Assembly: GCA_005503085.1 (NCBI GenBank)
Contig: SCOI01000003.1
Span: 124,001 to 188,000 of the forward strand
Source of the DNA: Burkholderiales bacterium C2
GTDB lineage: Bacteria > Pseudomonadota > Gammaproteobacteria > Burkholderiales > Burkholderiaceae_C
DNA length: 64,000 nt
Direction of reading: 5' to 3'
Under the pieces are notes generated by a model. It was not told where the DNA came from, ran no database searches, and saw only the letters and a list, made by a program, of their open reading frames with translations. The position numbers and the translations under genes were made by a program. Below, in pieces: positions 33,523 to 42,163 of the stretch (position 1 is the first letter of the stretch; each line of letters begins with the position of its first letter).

Positions 33523-33909
33523 TTACGCGAGGACGGGTCTGGGTGGGCGTTCGAGCCCGGCCATGGTGATGCTCAGGCGGGCTGCTTCGGGCCGGGCGAT
33601 GTGCACGCCATGGCCAGAAGGACTGGGCAGGACAGGCATGGCGCTGGGCAACGCGGCGCCGACGCAGCAGGCCGCGCAGGCGCTGCACTGGTGGCCGGCC
33701 GGCATCTCATCCGTGTGATGGACATGCTCGAGGTCGGTACCGTGCTCATGCGGCTGGGTGGGCTGATGTGCGGAGCCATGTGTGGACTGACGCCCACCGT
33801 GATCGCCGCAACCCAGCATCAAGGTTGCCGCCATGGCCTGCAGGGGCAGAGCCAGGGCCAGGACCCAGATCAGGGCCCTGAGCCAGTGGATGGGCAGCAG
33901 GCGGCGCAT
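33523..33909 (-). CDS. His/Cys-rich exported protein, DUF2946-like
   Basis: A 128-residue protein with an N-terminal hydrophobic signal (LRALIWVLALALPLQAMA) and a mature part crowded with metal-type residues: a His-rich stretch (HGSAHQPTQPHEHGTDLEHV) and a Cys-rich motif (HQCSACAACC). This pattern resembles the DUF2946 group found near copper genes. It is probably a periplasmic metal-binding protein and the first gene of the copper cluster. The family call is tentative. Confidence 0.62.
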   Translation of the reverse strand: MRRLLPIHWLRALIWVLALALPLQAMAATLMLGCGDHGGRQSTHGSAHQPTQPHEHGTDLEHVHHTDEMPAGHQCSACAACCVGAALPSAMPVLPSPSGHGVHIARPEAARLSITMAGLERPPRPVLA

Positions 33910-33947
33910 GGGCGCCAGTGTAGTGCAGCCCGCGACGACGCCGCCGC

Positions 33948-35567
33948 TCAGGCCTTTGCGGCCTTGGCAGCCTTGCGCAGCGCCACCGCATCCGGCAAGG
34001 CCTGCCCCGCCTGGCCTTGCAGGCGGAACACGCTGACGGAGTTTGCGACTTCCTGGGCCTTGTCATTCAGGCCCAGGGCCGAGGCAGAGACCTGCTCGAC
34101 CAGCGCAGCGTTCTGCTGGGTCAGGCTGTCGAGCTGGGCCACGGCCGCATTGATCTGGTCCATGCCCTGACGCTGCTCGTTCATGCCCTGGCTGATGCGG
34201 GTGATCAGACCGTGCACTTCCTCGACCGATTGCTGCACCTCGCCCATCGCGCGGCCGGCGTTCAGCACCTGGGTGCCGCCCTCGGCGACCCGCTCGCTGG
34301 AGGCCTGGATCAGACCGCGCACTTCCTTGGCGGCCTCGGTGGTGCGTTGCGACAAGGTGCGCACCTCGGCGGCGACCACTGCGAAGCCGCGCCCCTGCTC
34401 GCCGGCACGGGCCGCTTCGACCGCGGCATTGAGCGCCAGGATATTGGTCTGGAAGGCGATGCTGTCGACCACCTGGATGATGTCGGCGATGCGGGCCGAC
34501 GACTGGGCGATGCTGTCCATCGTCGTCGAGACCGCCTGCACCGCCGCCGCGCTGCGCTGGCTGACCTGGCGGGCCGCGTCGGCGCGGGTCGCGGCGGTGG
34601 CCGCCATCTCGGTGCTGGCATGGACGGTGGCGGTGATCTGCTCCATCGACGAGGCGGTCTGCTGCAGATTGCTGGCCTGCGACTCGGTGCGGCCCGACAG
34701 GTCCTGATTGCCGGCCGAGATCGCCTGCGTGCTCTGGCGCATCTGCATCACGCCGACGCGGGCGTCGCGCACGATGGACATCAGGTTGACGTTGAGCTGG
34801 GCCAGCGCGGCGGTGACGCGGCCGATCTCGTCGCGTCGGCCGCTCTTGATCTGCTGGGTCAGGTCGCCGGCGGCGATGCGGTTGGCGAAGCCGACCAGGG
34901 CCTCGATAGGCGCCAGCGCCGCGCCGCGCAGATACCAGCCGCCCAGCAGGGCCAGCACCGCGATGGCCAGCGCGCCGGCCCAGGCCATGCCGGAGCCGCT
35001 GAGCCACAGGCCCAGGCCCAGGCCCGCCAGCCCGACCAGCAGCACCGTCAGGCTCATGCGGGTGCCCAGGCTCAGGCGCAGCGCCTCGCGCAGCCGCCCG
35101 CCCAGCGAGAGATTGATCAACTGGCCCTGGCGCAGACGCAAAGGCCCGTTCTCGCCCTGTTCGCGCATGCGGGCATACAGCGCCTCGGCGGCCTCGATGG
35201 CCTGGCGATCCGGCTCGGTGCGCACCGACATGAAGCCGCTGGGCTGGCCGCGCTCGTCCATGATGGGGGTGACATTGGCCTGCACCCAGTAGTGGTCGCC
35301 GTCCTTGCGCCGGTTCTTCACCATGGCCGACCAGGGCTGGCCGCTCTGTATGGTCTCCCACAGATCCCGGAAGGCCTCGGGCGGCATGTCCGGATGGCGG
35401 ATCATATTGTGCGGCTGGCCCAGGATCTCCTGGTGCTCATAGCCGCTGACCGTCACAAAGGCGGCGTTGCAGTAGACGATGCGCCCCTGCAAGTCCGTCG
35501 TGGAAACCAGCGTCTCACCGCGTGGGAACGGATACTCGCGCTGGGTCACAGGCCCGTTGTTTCGCAT
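33948..35567 (-). CDS. PAS-containing chemoreceptor (Aer-like)
   Basis: A 539-residue methyl-accepting protein. A PAS domain at about 15-115 ([20 protein letters not shown], then NMIRHPDMP and [17 protein letters not shown]) lacks a periplasmic domain before it. The protein then has a hydrophobic region at about 175-215 (two closely spaced helices), HAMP, and the signalling domain with the hairpin tip [20 protein letters not shown]-like sequence and [20 protein letters not shown]. This is the Aer layout for redox or oxygen sensing; FAD binding is an inference. A sigma-28-like promoter lies upstream. It does not end in a CheR-tethering pentapeptide. Confidence 0.9.
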   Translation of the reverse strand: MRNNGPVTQREYPFPRGETLVSTTDLQGRIVYCNAAFVTVSGYEHQEILGQPHNMIRHPDMPPEAFRDLWETIQSGQPWSAMVKNRRKDGDHYWVQANVTPIMDERGQPSGFMSVRTEPDRQAIEAAEALYARMREQGENGPLRLRQGQLINLSLGGRLREALRLSLGTRMSLTVLLVGLAGLGLGLWLSGSGMAWAGALAIAVLALLGGWYLRGAALAPIEALVGFANRIAAGDLTQQIKSGRRDEIGRVTAALAQLNVNLMSIVRDARVGVMQMRQSTQAISAGNQDLSGRTESQASNLQQTASSMEQITATVHASTEMAATAATRADAARQVSQRSAAAVQAVSTTMDSIAQSSARIADIIQVVDSIAFQTNILALNAAVEAARAGEQGRGFAVVAAEVRTLSQRTTEAAKEVRGLIQASSERVAEGGTQVLNAGRAMGEVQQSVEEVHGLITRISQGMNEQRQGMDQINAAVAQLDSLTQQNAALVEQVSASALGLNDKAQEVANSVSVFRLQGQAGQALPDAVALRKAAKAAKA

Positions 35568-35668
35568 GACACCCCCTGATGGCTCGCGCCACTCGGAAGT
35601 GGCGATGGCTTGATGGCGGCCCGCCGCAGCTCTGAAGTCCGCTAGGTCGGGCGGGTCGAGCATAGCGG

Positions 35669-35694
35669 CTGTCGGCGCGAATTGGCAAACTCAT
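35669..35694 (-). promoter_or_regulatory. Sigma-28-like promoter for the PAS chemoreceptor
   Basis: On the minus strand ATGAGTTT (35694-35687), a 10-base spacer and GCCGACAG (35676-35669) resemble TAAAGTTT-N11-GCCGATAA. The spacer is one base short, so confidence is lower than for the other two sites. Confidence 0.5.
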
Positions 35695-35764
35695 TTCAGG
35701 CGACCTTGCGGCATGGCCCGGCCTGCTATGGTGCTGCGCCTGCGCCAAAGAATGGGAGGGCAAG

Positions 35765-37285
35765 ATGCAGTTGATTGTCTCGGCCGGGGTCATCCTGGTC
35801 ATCGTGGTCTGGGGCCTGCTGGCACCGGGGCAACTGGGCGCGGTGTTCGAGCAAGTCCTGACCCTGATCACCCGCAACTTCGGCTGGCTCTATCTGTGGG
35901 TGGTGCTGGGTCTGGTGCTGCTGGCGGGGCTGCTGGCTTTCAGCCGCTATGGCAGCCTCAAGCTGGGTGCCGAAGATGAGGAGCCCGAGTTTTCGCTGGG
36001 GGCCTGGTTTGCGATGCTCTTCGCTGCCGGCATGGGCATCGGCCTGGTGTTCTGGGGCGTGGCCGAGCCGATCTCGCATTTCGGCGCGCCGCCGCCGGGT
36101 ATCGCCGCCGGCACGCCGGAGGCCGCCAATGCGGCGATGCGCTACAGCTTCTTCCACTGGGGTCTGCACCCCTGGGCTGTCTACAGCATCGTGGCGCTGG
36201 CGATCGCCTTCTTTCAGTTCCGCCGGGGCGGCGCGGCCTTGATCAGCACCTCGCTGCAGGCCCTGCCGTGGCGGCCGGTGCAGCGTCTGGCCGGCGTCTT
36301 CAACGTGCTGGCGGTGATCGCCACCGCCTTTGGCGTCGCGGCCTCGCTGGGCATAGGCGCGCTGCAGATCAATAGCGGACTGCAGGCGGTGTTCGGTCTG
36401 CCGATCGGCACAGCCTCGCAGGTGGGCATCATCGTCGTGACCACCGCGCTCTTCATAGCCTCGGCGGTGACCGGCGTCGCGCGCGGCATCAAATGGCTGT
36501 CCTCGCTGAACCTGATCGTCGCCGCCCTGCTGGCCCTGGCCATCTTCGTGCTGGGTCCGACCGTCACCATCATCGACACCTTCACCAACACGCTGGGCAG
36601 TTATCTCAGCGAGTTCGTGCGCATGAGTCTGCGCATGACGCCGTTCCGCGCCAGCGAATGGGTCGGCGGCTGGACCATCTTCTACTGGGCCTGGTGGATC
36701 TCCTGGTCGCCCTTTGTCGGCCTTTTCATCGCGAGGGTTTCCAAGGGCCGCACGGTGCGCGAGTTCATCGTCGGCACCGTGCTGGCGCCGAGCCTGGCCG
36801 CCTTCATCTGGTTCTCGGTCTTCGGTGGCACGGCGCTGCATCTGGAGGTCTGGCAGGGCGTACCGCTGTCGGAGGCGGTCAAGGCCGACGTGTCGACCGC
36901 CTTGTTCGCGATGTTCGATGCGCTGCCGCTGGGCGGGCTGATGTCGGGCGTGGCGACCCTGCTGGTGCTGGTGTTCTTCGTCACCTCGGGTGACTCGGCG
37001 GTGCTGGTGCTTGGCATCATGAGCAGCGGCGGCAATGCCAACCCGAGCCGGCGCGTCAAGGTGATCTGGGGCCTGCTGGTGTCGGGCATCGCGATCAGTC
37101 TGCTGCTGGCCGGTGGCGTCAAGGCGGTGCAGACGGCCACCATCGTGTTTGCGCTGCCCTTCACCATTGTCATCGTGCTGATGGCGGCCTCGCTGTGGCG
37201 CGGTCTGCGCGAGGACTGGCTGGACGATCAAAGGCGCGAGCGCGCCTGGCGCAAGAAGATGCGCGAGCTGGCCGGCGAGCGCTGA
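35765..37285 (+). CDS. BCCT-family transporter (betaine/choline/carnitine type)
   Basis: A 506-residue secondary transporter with about twelve membrane helices. The BCCT core is clear: MGIGLVFWGVAEPISHFGAP, the aromatic substrate box around GGWTIFYWAWWISWSPFVG and IARVSKGRTVREF. The loop GVAEPISHF and TSGDSAVLVLG (with the Na+-site region) are typical of Na+-coupled members. The C-terminal tail is short and charged, so osmosensing by a long tail is unlikely. It is monocistronic between two chemoreceptor genes; GGGAGGG precedes ATG 35765. Confidence 0.9.
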   Translation: MQLIVSAGVILVIVVWGLLAPGQLGAVFEQVLTLITRNFGWLYLWVVLGLVLLAGLLAFSRYGSLKLGAEDEEPEFSLGAWFAMLFAAGMGIGLVFWGVAEPISHFGAPPPGIAAGTPEAANAAMRYSFFHWGLHPWAVYSIVALAIAFFQFRRGGAALISTSLQALPWRPVQRLAGVFNVLAVIATAFGVAASLGIGALQINSGLQAVFGLPIGTASQVGIIVVTTALFIASAVTGVARGIKWLSSLNLIVAALLALAIFVLGPTVTIIDTFTNTLGSYLSEFVRMSLRMTPFRASEWVGGWTIFYWAWWISWSPFVGLFIARVSKGRTVREFIVGTVLAPSLAAFIWFSVFGGTALHLEVWQGVPLSEAVKADVSTALFAMFDALPLGGLMSGVATLLVLVFFVTSGDSAVLVLGIMSSGGNANPSRRVKVIWGLLVSGIAISLLLAGGVKAVQTATIVFALPFTIVIVLMAASLWRGLREDWLDDQRRERAWRKKMRELAGER

Positions 37286-37315
37286 GGGCCAGGGCCCGTC
37301 AGCGCCCGGTCTTCC

Positions 37316-37645
37316 TCACTCTTCGTTGCGGAACACCAGCTTGACCTCGTGGGTCTGCTTTTCGCCGCTGGCCTCGAAGCGCCAGTCCATCAGTGCGCGG
37401 GTCACGGCGCGATCAAACACGCGGCGCGGCTCGGCCTCGACGATGGCCACCTCGGTGACCTTGCCCTCACCGTCGATCGACATCTTGGCCTTGATCACGC
37501 CGCTGGTGATCGATTGCTGGGCCGCTTCGCGCGGGAACTCGGGCGGTACCTTCTTGATGATCTTCGGCGCGGCGGCCTGGGCGGCGATGCCGATCAGCAG
37601 GGCGCTGGCGGCGAGGACTTGGGCGAGGGTGGAGAGTTTGCTCAT
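37316..37645 (-). CDS. Stand-alone TonB C-terminal domain protein
   Basis: A 109-residue exported protein: a signal peptide (cleavage near QAAAPK, residue 26) followed directly by a TonB-type C-terminal domain (KKVPPEFPREAAQQSITSGV, then MSIDGEGKVTEVAIVEAEPR and FDRAVTRALMDWRF). It lacks the N-terminal membrane anchor and Pro-rich spacer of an energy transducer, so it cannot couple to ExbBD in the usual way. It reads in the same direction as, and just downstream of, the chemoreceptor at 37689-39245. Function unknown. Confidence 0.8.
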   Translation of the reverse strand: MSKLSTLAQVLAASALLIGIAAQAAAPKIIKKVPPEFPREAAQQSITSGVIKAKMSIDGEGKVTEVAIVEAEPRRVFDRAVTRALMDWRFEASGEKQTHEVKLVFRNEE

Positions 37646-37688
37646 GGGAACCTCTTGAAACAAAGGGGAGAGGAAAGGGGGAAAGAAA

Positions 37689-39245
37689 TCAGGCGGCGAC
37701 CGGCTCGGCGCGGAAGAAGCCGACCGCGTCGAGCAGCCGGGTGGAGCTCTGCTTGAGTTCGTCGGTGGAGCGGCTGAGCTCGTCGACCAGGGTGGTGTTC
37801 TGCTGCGTCGTGCGATCCAGCTCGCTCATCGCGTTGTTGACGACGCCGACGCCGGCGGCCTGCTCCTGGGCCGAGTGCGAGATCTCCTCGATCAGCTGGC
37901 CCATATTGTTGACCTCGTCGACCACCGAGCGGATCGTCACGCCGGCGTTGTCGACCAACTTGGTGCCGTTCTCGACCTTGACGGACGATTCCTGGATCAG
38001 CACCTTGATCTCCTTGGCGGCGGTAGCGCTGCGCTGGGCCAGCGAGCGCACCTCGCTGGCCACCACCGCGAAGCCGCGGCCGTGCTCGCCGGCGCGGGCC
38101 GCTTCGACGGCCGCGTTCAGCGCCAGGATATTGGTCTGGAAGGCGATGCCGTCGATCACGCCGATGATGTCGCCGATCTTCTTCGAGCTGGCGCTGATCT
38201 CTTCCATCGTCGACACCACCTTGGCCACCACGCTGCCGCCGGCCGAGGCCGACTGGCGCGCCTTGGCGGCGATGCCGGAGGCCTTGCGGGTCAGCTCGCT
38301 GGCACCGTTCAGGTTGGACGCGATCTGCTCGACCGAGGCGGCGGTGTTCTGCAGGCTGGCGGCCGAGCGCGCGGTGCGGTCGGACAGGTCGATATTGCTG
38401 CCGGCGATCACGCCCGAGCTGTGCGCCACCTCGCCGGCGGCCGAACTGACGCTCTGCACCACGCCCGACAAGGCCGACTGCATCTCGCGCATCGCCAGCA
38501 GCATCTCGCCGAGCTCGTCCTTGCTGTCGACCACAATGGTCTGCGTCAGGTCACCGGCGCTGATCGCCTGGGCGGCCTGCTGGGCCTTGCGGGCCGGCAG
38601 CACGATGGAGCGGGCGATCGCCCAGCCGCCACCCAGGCCGATCGCGGCCGCCACCGCGACCAGCAGCGCGGTGATCAGGATCGAGGAACGTGCCAGCTCG
38701 CCGCCGGACACGGCCAGGTTGCGGGCGTTCTCGAACTGCAGGTCGATCAGGCTCTTGAGCCCGTCCTGGTAGGCCTGCTGGGTCGGGCGCACATCGGTGA
38801 TCAGGCTCTCGCGCGATTCATCCGGATTGCCGGCCTCGGCCACCTTGCGGAACTTGGCCACCGAGGCCATGAACTTGGCCTCGCGCTCGCGCACCTGGGC
38901 GATCAGCTCCTTCTCCTTGGCATCGTCACCTTGGCCCAGGCTGCCGAGCTGCTTTTCGGTGTCGAGCACGGCAGCGTCGATGGCGGCGTTCTGGCGCTTG
39001 ATCTGGCGCGCCTCGTCCAGCAGGATCAGGTCGCGGGCGGCGCGGGCAATGATGTTGACATTGCTCTCCAGCGCGTTGGCGCTGGCGATCTTGACCAGGC
39101 TGGTGTTGGCCGTGCTGTCCAGGTCCTGGGCCAGGCGGTTGGCGTTGCCGGCGCCGAAGCTGCCGATGGCGATCATGAGCAGCACCAGCAGGGCATAGCT
39201 CACCGCCAGGCGCTGGCTGATGCGCAGCTGTGACAGAAACTTCAT
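37689..39245 (-). CDS. Methyl-accepting chemotaxis protein (4HB type)
   Basis: A 518-residue transmembrane chemoreceptor. TM1 lies at about 13-33, a four-helix-bundle ligand domain at about 35-190, TM2 at about 190-212, then HAMP and a signalling domain with the tip [20 protein letters not shown] and [20 protein letters not shown]. The ligand is unknown. No CheR/CheB-tethering pentapeptide is seen at the C-terminus (FFRAEPVAA). A well-spaced sigma-28-like promoter precedes it. It is followed by the stand-alone TonB-domain gene. Confidence 0.93.
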   Translation of the reverse strand: MKFLSQLRISQRLAVSYALLVLLMIAIGSFGAGNANRLAQDLDSTANTSLVKIASANALESNVNIIARAARDLILLDEARQIKRQNAAIDAAVLDTEKQLGSLGQGDDAKEKELIAQVREREAKFMASVAKFRKVAEAGNPDESRESLITDVRPTQQAYQDGLKSLIDLQFENARNLAVSGGELARSSILITALLVAVAAAIGLGGGWAIARSIVLPARKAQQAAQAISAGDLTQTIVVDSKDELGEMLLAMREMQSALSGVVQSVSSAAGEVAHSSGVIAGSNIDLSDRTARSAASLQNTAASVEQIASNLNGASELTRKASGIAAKARQSASAGGSVVAKVVSTMEEISASSKKIGDIIGVIDGIAFQTNILALNAAVEAARAGEHGRGFAVVASEVRSLAQRSATAAKEIKVLIQESSVKVENGTKLVDNAGVTIRSVVDEVNNMGQLIEEISHSAQEQAAGVGVVNNAMSELDRTTQQNTTLVDELSRSTDELKQSSTRLLDAVGFFRAEPVAA

Positions 39246-39305
39246 CGGAAGATCCCTCGATTAGGTCATTGGTTTGGACGCCGCGCGGTACGTGGCGTGG
39301 CCGGA

Positions 39306-39332
39306 CTATCGGTGCCAATGACCCTCAATTGA
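39306..39332 (-). promoter_or_regulatory. Sigma-28 type promoter for the 4HB chemoreceptor
   Basis: On the minus strand TCAATTGA (39332-39325), exactly 11 bases, then ACCGATAG (39313-39306) fit the FliA pattern. The -35 element lies in the perfect palindrome CCCTCAATTGAGGG (39322-39335). Predicted initiation is about 55 bases before the start codon. Confidence 0.6.
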
Positions 39333-39423
39333 GGGGGTGTCTTGTCAGCTCCGTGCAAGGTCGTGACAAAGGCCGCAGTTACACCTCGAAACCAAGGGTT
39401 TTCATGGGGTCAGGTCTTGTGGC

Positions 39424-40686
39424 TCATTTGACGCGCAGCACGTCCAGCGCGGTTACATCGCCGGCCTGATGGCCCCAGCTGCTGCGCAGATGACTGGCGA
39501 TGGCCGCCAGTTCGCGATCGCTCAGCACGCCGGCAAAGGGCGGCATGCCGAAGGGGCGCGGGTTGCCGGCGGTGGCCGGCGCATAGCCGCCGCGCAGCAT
39601 CACGCGCAGCAGGTTGTCGCTAGTCCCCATCGTCACCGTGCGGTTGCCGGCCAGGGCCGGATAGATGCCGGCCACGCCGCGGCCCTGCTCGCCATGGCAG
39701 CTGGCGCAGTGCTGTTCGTAGAGCTTGGCGCCCAGCTCACGCAGGGCCGGATCGGGCTTGGGTGGCCGGGGTCGGGTCTTGCCCTGGGGCGGCAGGGCTT
39801 GCAGATAAGCGCCCATCGCACGCAGATCGGCCTCATCCAGATGCTGGGTGCTGCCCAGTATCACCTCGCTCATCGGGCCCAGCGCGCTGGCACGCTCGTT
39901 GCGGCCGTGCTTGAGCCAGTCGCGCAGCTCGGCGCTGTTCCAGCCGGCCACCCCGGCCTCGGCCGGGTCCTGCAGCGAGGGCGCGTACCAGCCCAGCTCG
40001 CGCAGCGCCCCGCCGCTCAGGTCCCGGGCGTCGGTGAGTGCACCCAGGCTGTTGCGCGGCGCGTGGCAGGCATTGCAGTGGCCCAGGCCCTCGACCAGAT
40101 AGGCGCCGCGGTTCCATTCGGCGCTGCGCGTGGGCTCGGGCGTGAACACGGCCGGGCGGAAGTACAGCGCGCGCCAGACCGCCAGCGCTGCCTGGGTGTT
40201 GTAGGGGAAGCGCAGCTCGTGAGCCCGAGGGGGCTGAACGACCGGGCTCAGGCTTTGCAGATAGGCGTAGAGCGCGTCGCTGTCGGCGCGGGTCACCAGC
40301 GCGTAGTTGGTGTAGGGGAAGGCGGGCGTCAGCAGGCGGCCATCGCGGCCGCGGCCGTTATGGAGCGCCGCCCAGAACTGCTCGGCGCTCCAGGAGCCGA
40401 GGCCGGTGGCGGCATCGGGGGTCAGGTTCGATGAGAAGACCGCGCCGAACGGGGTCGGTATCGCGCGGCCGCCGGCATAGGGCTGGCCGCCACGCGCGGT
40501 ATGGCAGCCCATGCAGTTGCCGGCACGGGCCAGATAGGCGCCGCGCTCGACCAGGGCCGGCGTGATCGCGAGCGGGCCGGCGGCGGGCTCGCCCTCGTCC
40601 AGACGGTTCAGCCCGTAGACCAGGGCGGCCGCGAGCAGGGCGGTCAATGCGAAGGCCAGCACGCCGACGATGGCGCGGCGCCTCAT
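39424..40686 (-). CDS. Triheme cytochrome c (dehydrogenase cytochrome-subunit type)
   Basis: A 420-residue membrane-anchored periplasmic cytochrome. An N-terminal helix (about 5-25) is followed by three haem motifs, CMGCH, CNACH and CASCH, each in its own domain. This is the layout of the cytochrome subunit of membrane alcohol, aldehyde or gluconate dehydrogenases (RGAYLARAGNCMGCH, then RGAYLVEGLGHCNACHAPRN). No dehydrogenase gene is adjacent. The start at ATG 40686 overlaps the upstream cytochrome gene's stop by four bases (ATGA). Confidence 0.88.
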   Translation of the reverse strand: MRRRAIVGVLAFALTALLAAALVYGLNRLDEGEPAAGPLAITPALVERGAYLARAGNCMGCHTARGGQPYAGGRAIPTPFGAVFSSNLTPDAATGLGSWSAEQFWAALHNGRGRDGRLLTPAFPYTNYALVTRADSDALYAYLQSLSPVVQPPRAHELRFPYNTQAALAVWRALYFRPAVFTPEPTRSAEWNRGAYLVEGLGHCNACHAPRNSLGALTDARDLSGGALRELGWYAPSLQDPAEAGVAGWNSAELRDWLKHGRNERASALGPMSEVILGSTQHLDEADLRAMGAYLQALPPQGKTRPRPPKPDPALRELGAKLYEQHCASCHGEQGRGVAGIYPALAGNRTVTMGTSDNLLRVMLRGGYAPATAGNPRPFGMPPFAGVLSDRELAAIASHLRSSWGHQAGDVTALDVLRVK

Positions 40687-41375
40687 TGCAGGCCTCCGCA
40701 GGCCATCTGCAGCGGCGCGGGCAGGGCAGCCGCGGGCTTGCTGCCGGGCGGCATGGGCTGGGCCGCCAGCCATTGCGAGACGGCATTGATCTCCTCGACC
40801 TTGAGCTGCTTGGCGATATGGCCCATGCAGTCGGGTGCGACCGCGCGGCGCTGGCCGCTGCGCCAGGCGCCCAGCTGGCCGTTCAGGTAGTCGCGCGGCA
40901 GGCCCAGCAGGCCGGGGATGAAGGGCTGGACGCCGCTCAGCTTCTCGCCATGGCATTGCACGCAGGCCGGCAGCTTGCGCAGCGGATCGCCCTGCAGCAC
41001 CAGCGCACGGCCGCGTGCCAGCGTGGCCGCGTCCACGCTTGGGGCCTGCGGCGCCGGATAGGGCAGCTCGAGCTGGGCGAAATGGCCGGCCAGCTCCAGC
41101 AGATAGGCGTCCGACAGCGGGGCGATCAGATCGCTCATCAGGCCGTAGTCGCGCCGACCATCGCGGAAATTGAGCAGCTGCTTGTAGAGATAGCCCTGTG
41201 GCTTGCCGGCCAGGCGCGGGTGGTAGCCGTCGGCGGCGGCGCGGCCCTGCTTGCCGTGGCACAGGGTGCAGGCCTGGGCGCGCTGGGCGATGCTGTCTTC
41301 GACGGCCGGCGCCGCGACAGCCGCGCCGGCGACCAGCATCAGGGTCAGGAGGAGTCTTGAGGGCAGGGCAAACAT
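40683..41375 (-). CDS. Dihaem cytochrome c (c4-like)
   Basis: A 230-residue exported cytochrome. A signal peptide ends near VAAPA (residue 23). Two haem motifs, CTLCH and CVQCH, sit in two similar cytochrome c domains (LAGKPQGYLYKQLLNFRDG, then LLGLPRDYLNGQLGAWRSG), the internal duplication typical of cytochrome c4. It is translationally coupled to the triheme cytochrome downstream, so the two probably form an electron chain toward a terminal oxidase. Confidence 0.88.
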   Translation of the reverse strand: MFALPSRLLLTLMLVAGAAVAAPAVEDSIAQRAQACTLCHGKQGRAAADGYHPRLAGKPQGYLYKQLLNFRDGRRDYGLMSDLIAPLSDAYLLELAGHFAQLELPYPAPQAPSVDAATLARGRALVLQGDPLRKLPACVQCHGEKLSGVQPFIPGLLGLPRDYLNGQLGAWRSGQRRAVAPDCMGHIAKQLKVEEINAVSQWLAAQPMPPGSKPAAALPAPLQMACGGLQ

Positions 41376-41438
41376 GGGCCTGATGCTGCCGGCTGGCGGC
41401 CGCCTTGAGAAGGATCAGATGCGGGACAAACCACCCGA

Positions 41439-42137
41439 TCAGATGGCGGCGGTGCGGCCGCCGAAGATGGCCGTGCCCACGCGCACGATGCTGGCGCCCT
41501 CGGCAATCGCGGCCTCCAGGTCGGCGCTCATGCCCATCGACAAGGTGTCCAGGGCCAGGCCTTGCCGGTTGAGCTCGGCCAGCAGGCCCGCCAGCGCGCG
41601 GTGCGGCGCGCGCTGGGCCTGCTGGTCGGCGGCGGGCTCGGGAATGGCCATCAGGCCCCGCAGGCGCAAGCGTGGCAGCGCCGCCACGGCATGAGCCAGG
41701 GTCGGCAACTCGTCCGGCGCCACGCCGCTCTTGCTGGCCTCGCCGCTGATATTGACCTGCAGGCAGATCTGCAGCGGCGCCATCTCGGCGGGGCGCTGGT
41801 CCGACAGGCGCTGCGCGGTCTTGAGCCGGTCGACGCTGTGCACCCAGTCGAAGGCCTCGGCCACCGGCCGGGTCTTGTTGCTTTGCAAGGGGCCGATCAG
41901 ATGCCACTCGATCTGCGCGCGCAGATCGCTCAGCTCGGCGATCTTGTCCAGCCCCTCCTGCACATAGTTCTCGCCGAAGCGGCGCGCGCCGGCCGCGAAG
42001 GCCTCGCGCACCGCGTCGCCAGAAAACGTCTTGCTGACCGTCAGCAGCGTGACACTTTGCACGGGCCGACCGGCGGCCTCACAGGCCGTTTCAATGCGCT
42101 CTTGCAGCTGTTGTAAGTTCTCGGAGATCGTCGCCAT
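41439..42137 (-). CDS. yggS: Pyridoxal-phosphate homeostasis protein YggS/PLPBP
   Basis: A 232-residue PLP-binding protein with an alanine-racemase-like barrel. Lys36 in LLTVSKTF is the PLP Schiff-base residue; the phosphate-binding block SMGMSADLEAAIAEGASIVR near the C-terminus is diagnostic. Length is standard. Its 5' end is 26 bases from pilT, reading the opposite way, the common yggS-pilT arrangement. The candidate pilT promoter overlaps its start codon. Confidence 0.93.
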   Translation of the reverse strand: MATISENLQQLQERIETACEAAGRPVQSVTLLTVSKTFSGDAVREAFAAGARRFGENYVQEGLDKIAELSDLRAQIEWHLIGPLQSNKTRPVAEAFDWVHSVDRLKTAQRLSDQRPAEMAPLQICLQVNISGEASKSGVAPDELPTLAHAVAALPRLRLRGLMAIPEPAADQQAQRAPHRALAGLLAELNRQGLALDTLSMGMSADLEAAIAEGASIVRVGTAIFGGRTAAI

Positions 42138-42140
42138 AAT
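42111..42140 (+). promoter_or_regulatory. Candidate pilTU promoter
   Basis: TTGTAA (42111-42116) and CATAAT (42135-42140) are separated by 18 bases. The -10 element overlaps the yggS start codon on the opposite strand. Predicted initiation near 42147 leaves a leader of about 17 bases. Confidence 0.55.
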
Positions 42141-42163
42141 GGCCCACGCTAATTCGCTCGTTT

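Noticed and set aside
39322-39335. CCCTCAATTGAGGG palindrome as an independent operator
   Set aside because: Its centre coincides with the -35 of a well-spaced sigma-28-like promoter, which explains part of it; a separate operator cannot be shown.
40687-41907. Possible 5' extension of the triheme cytochrome frame to 41907
   Set aside because: It overlaps the whole c4-like cytochrome gene; the ATGA overlap at 40683-40686 gives a natural start.
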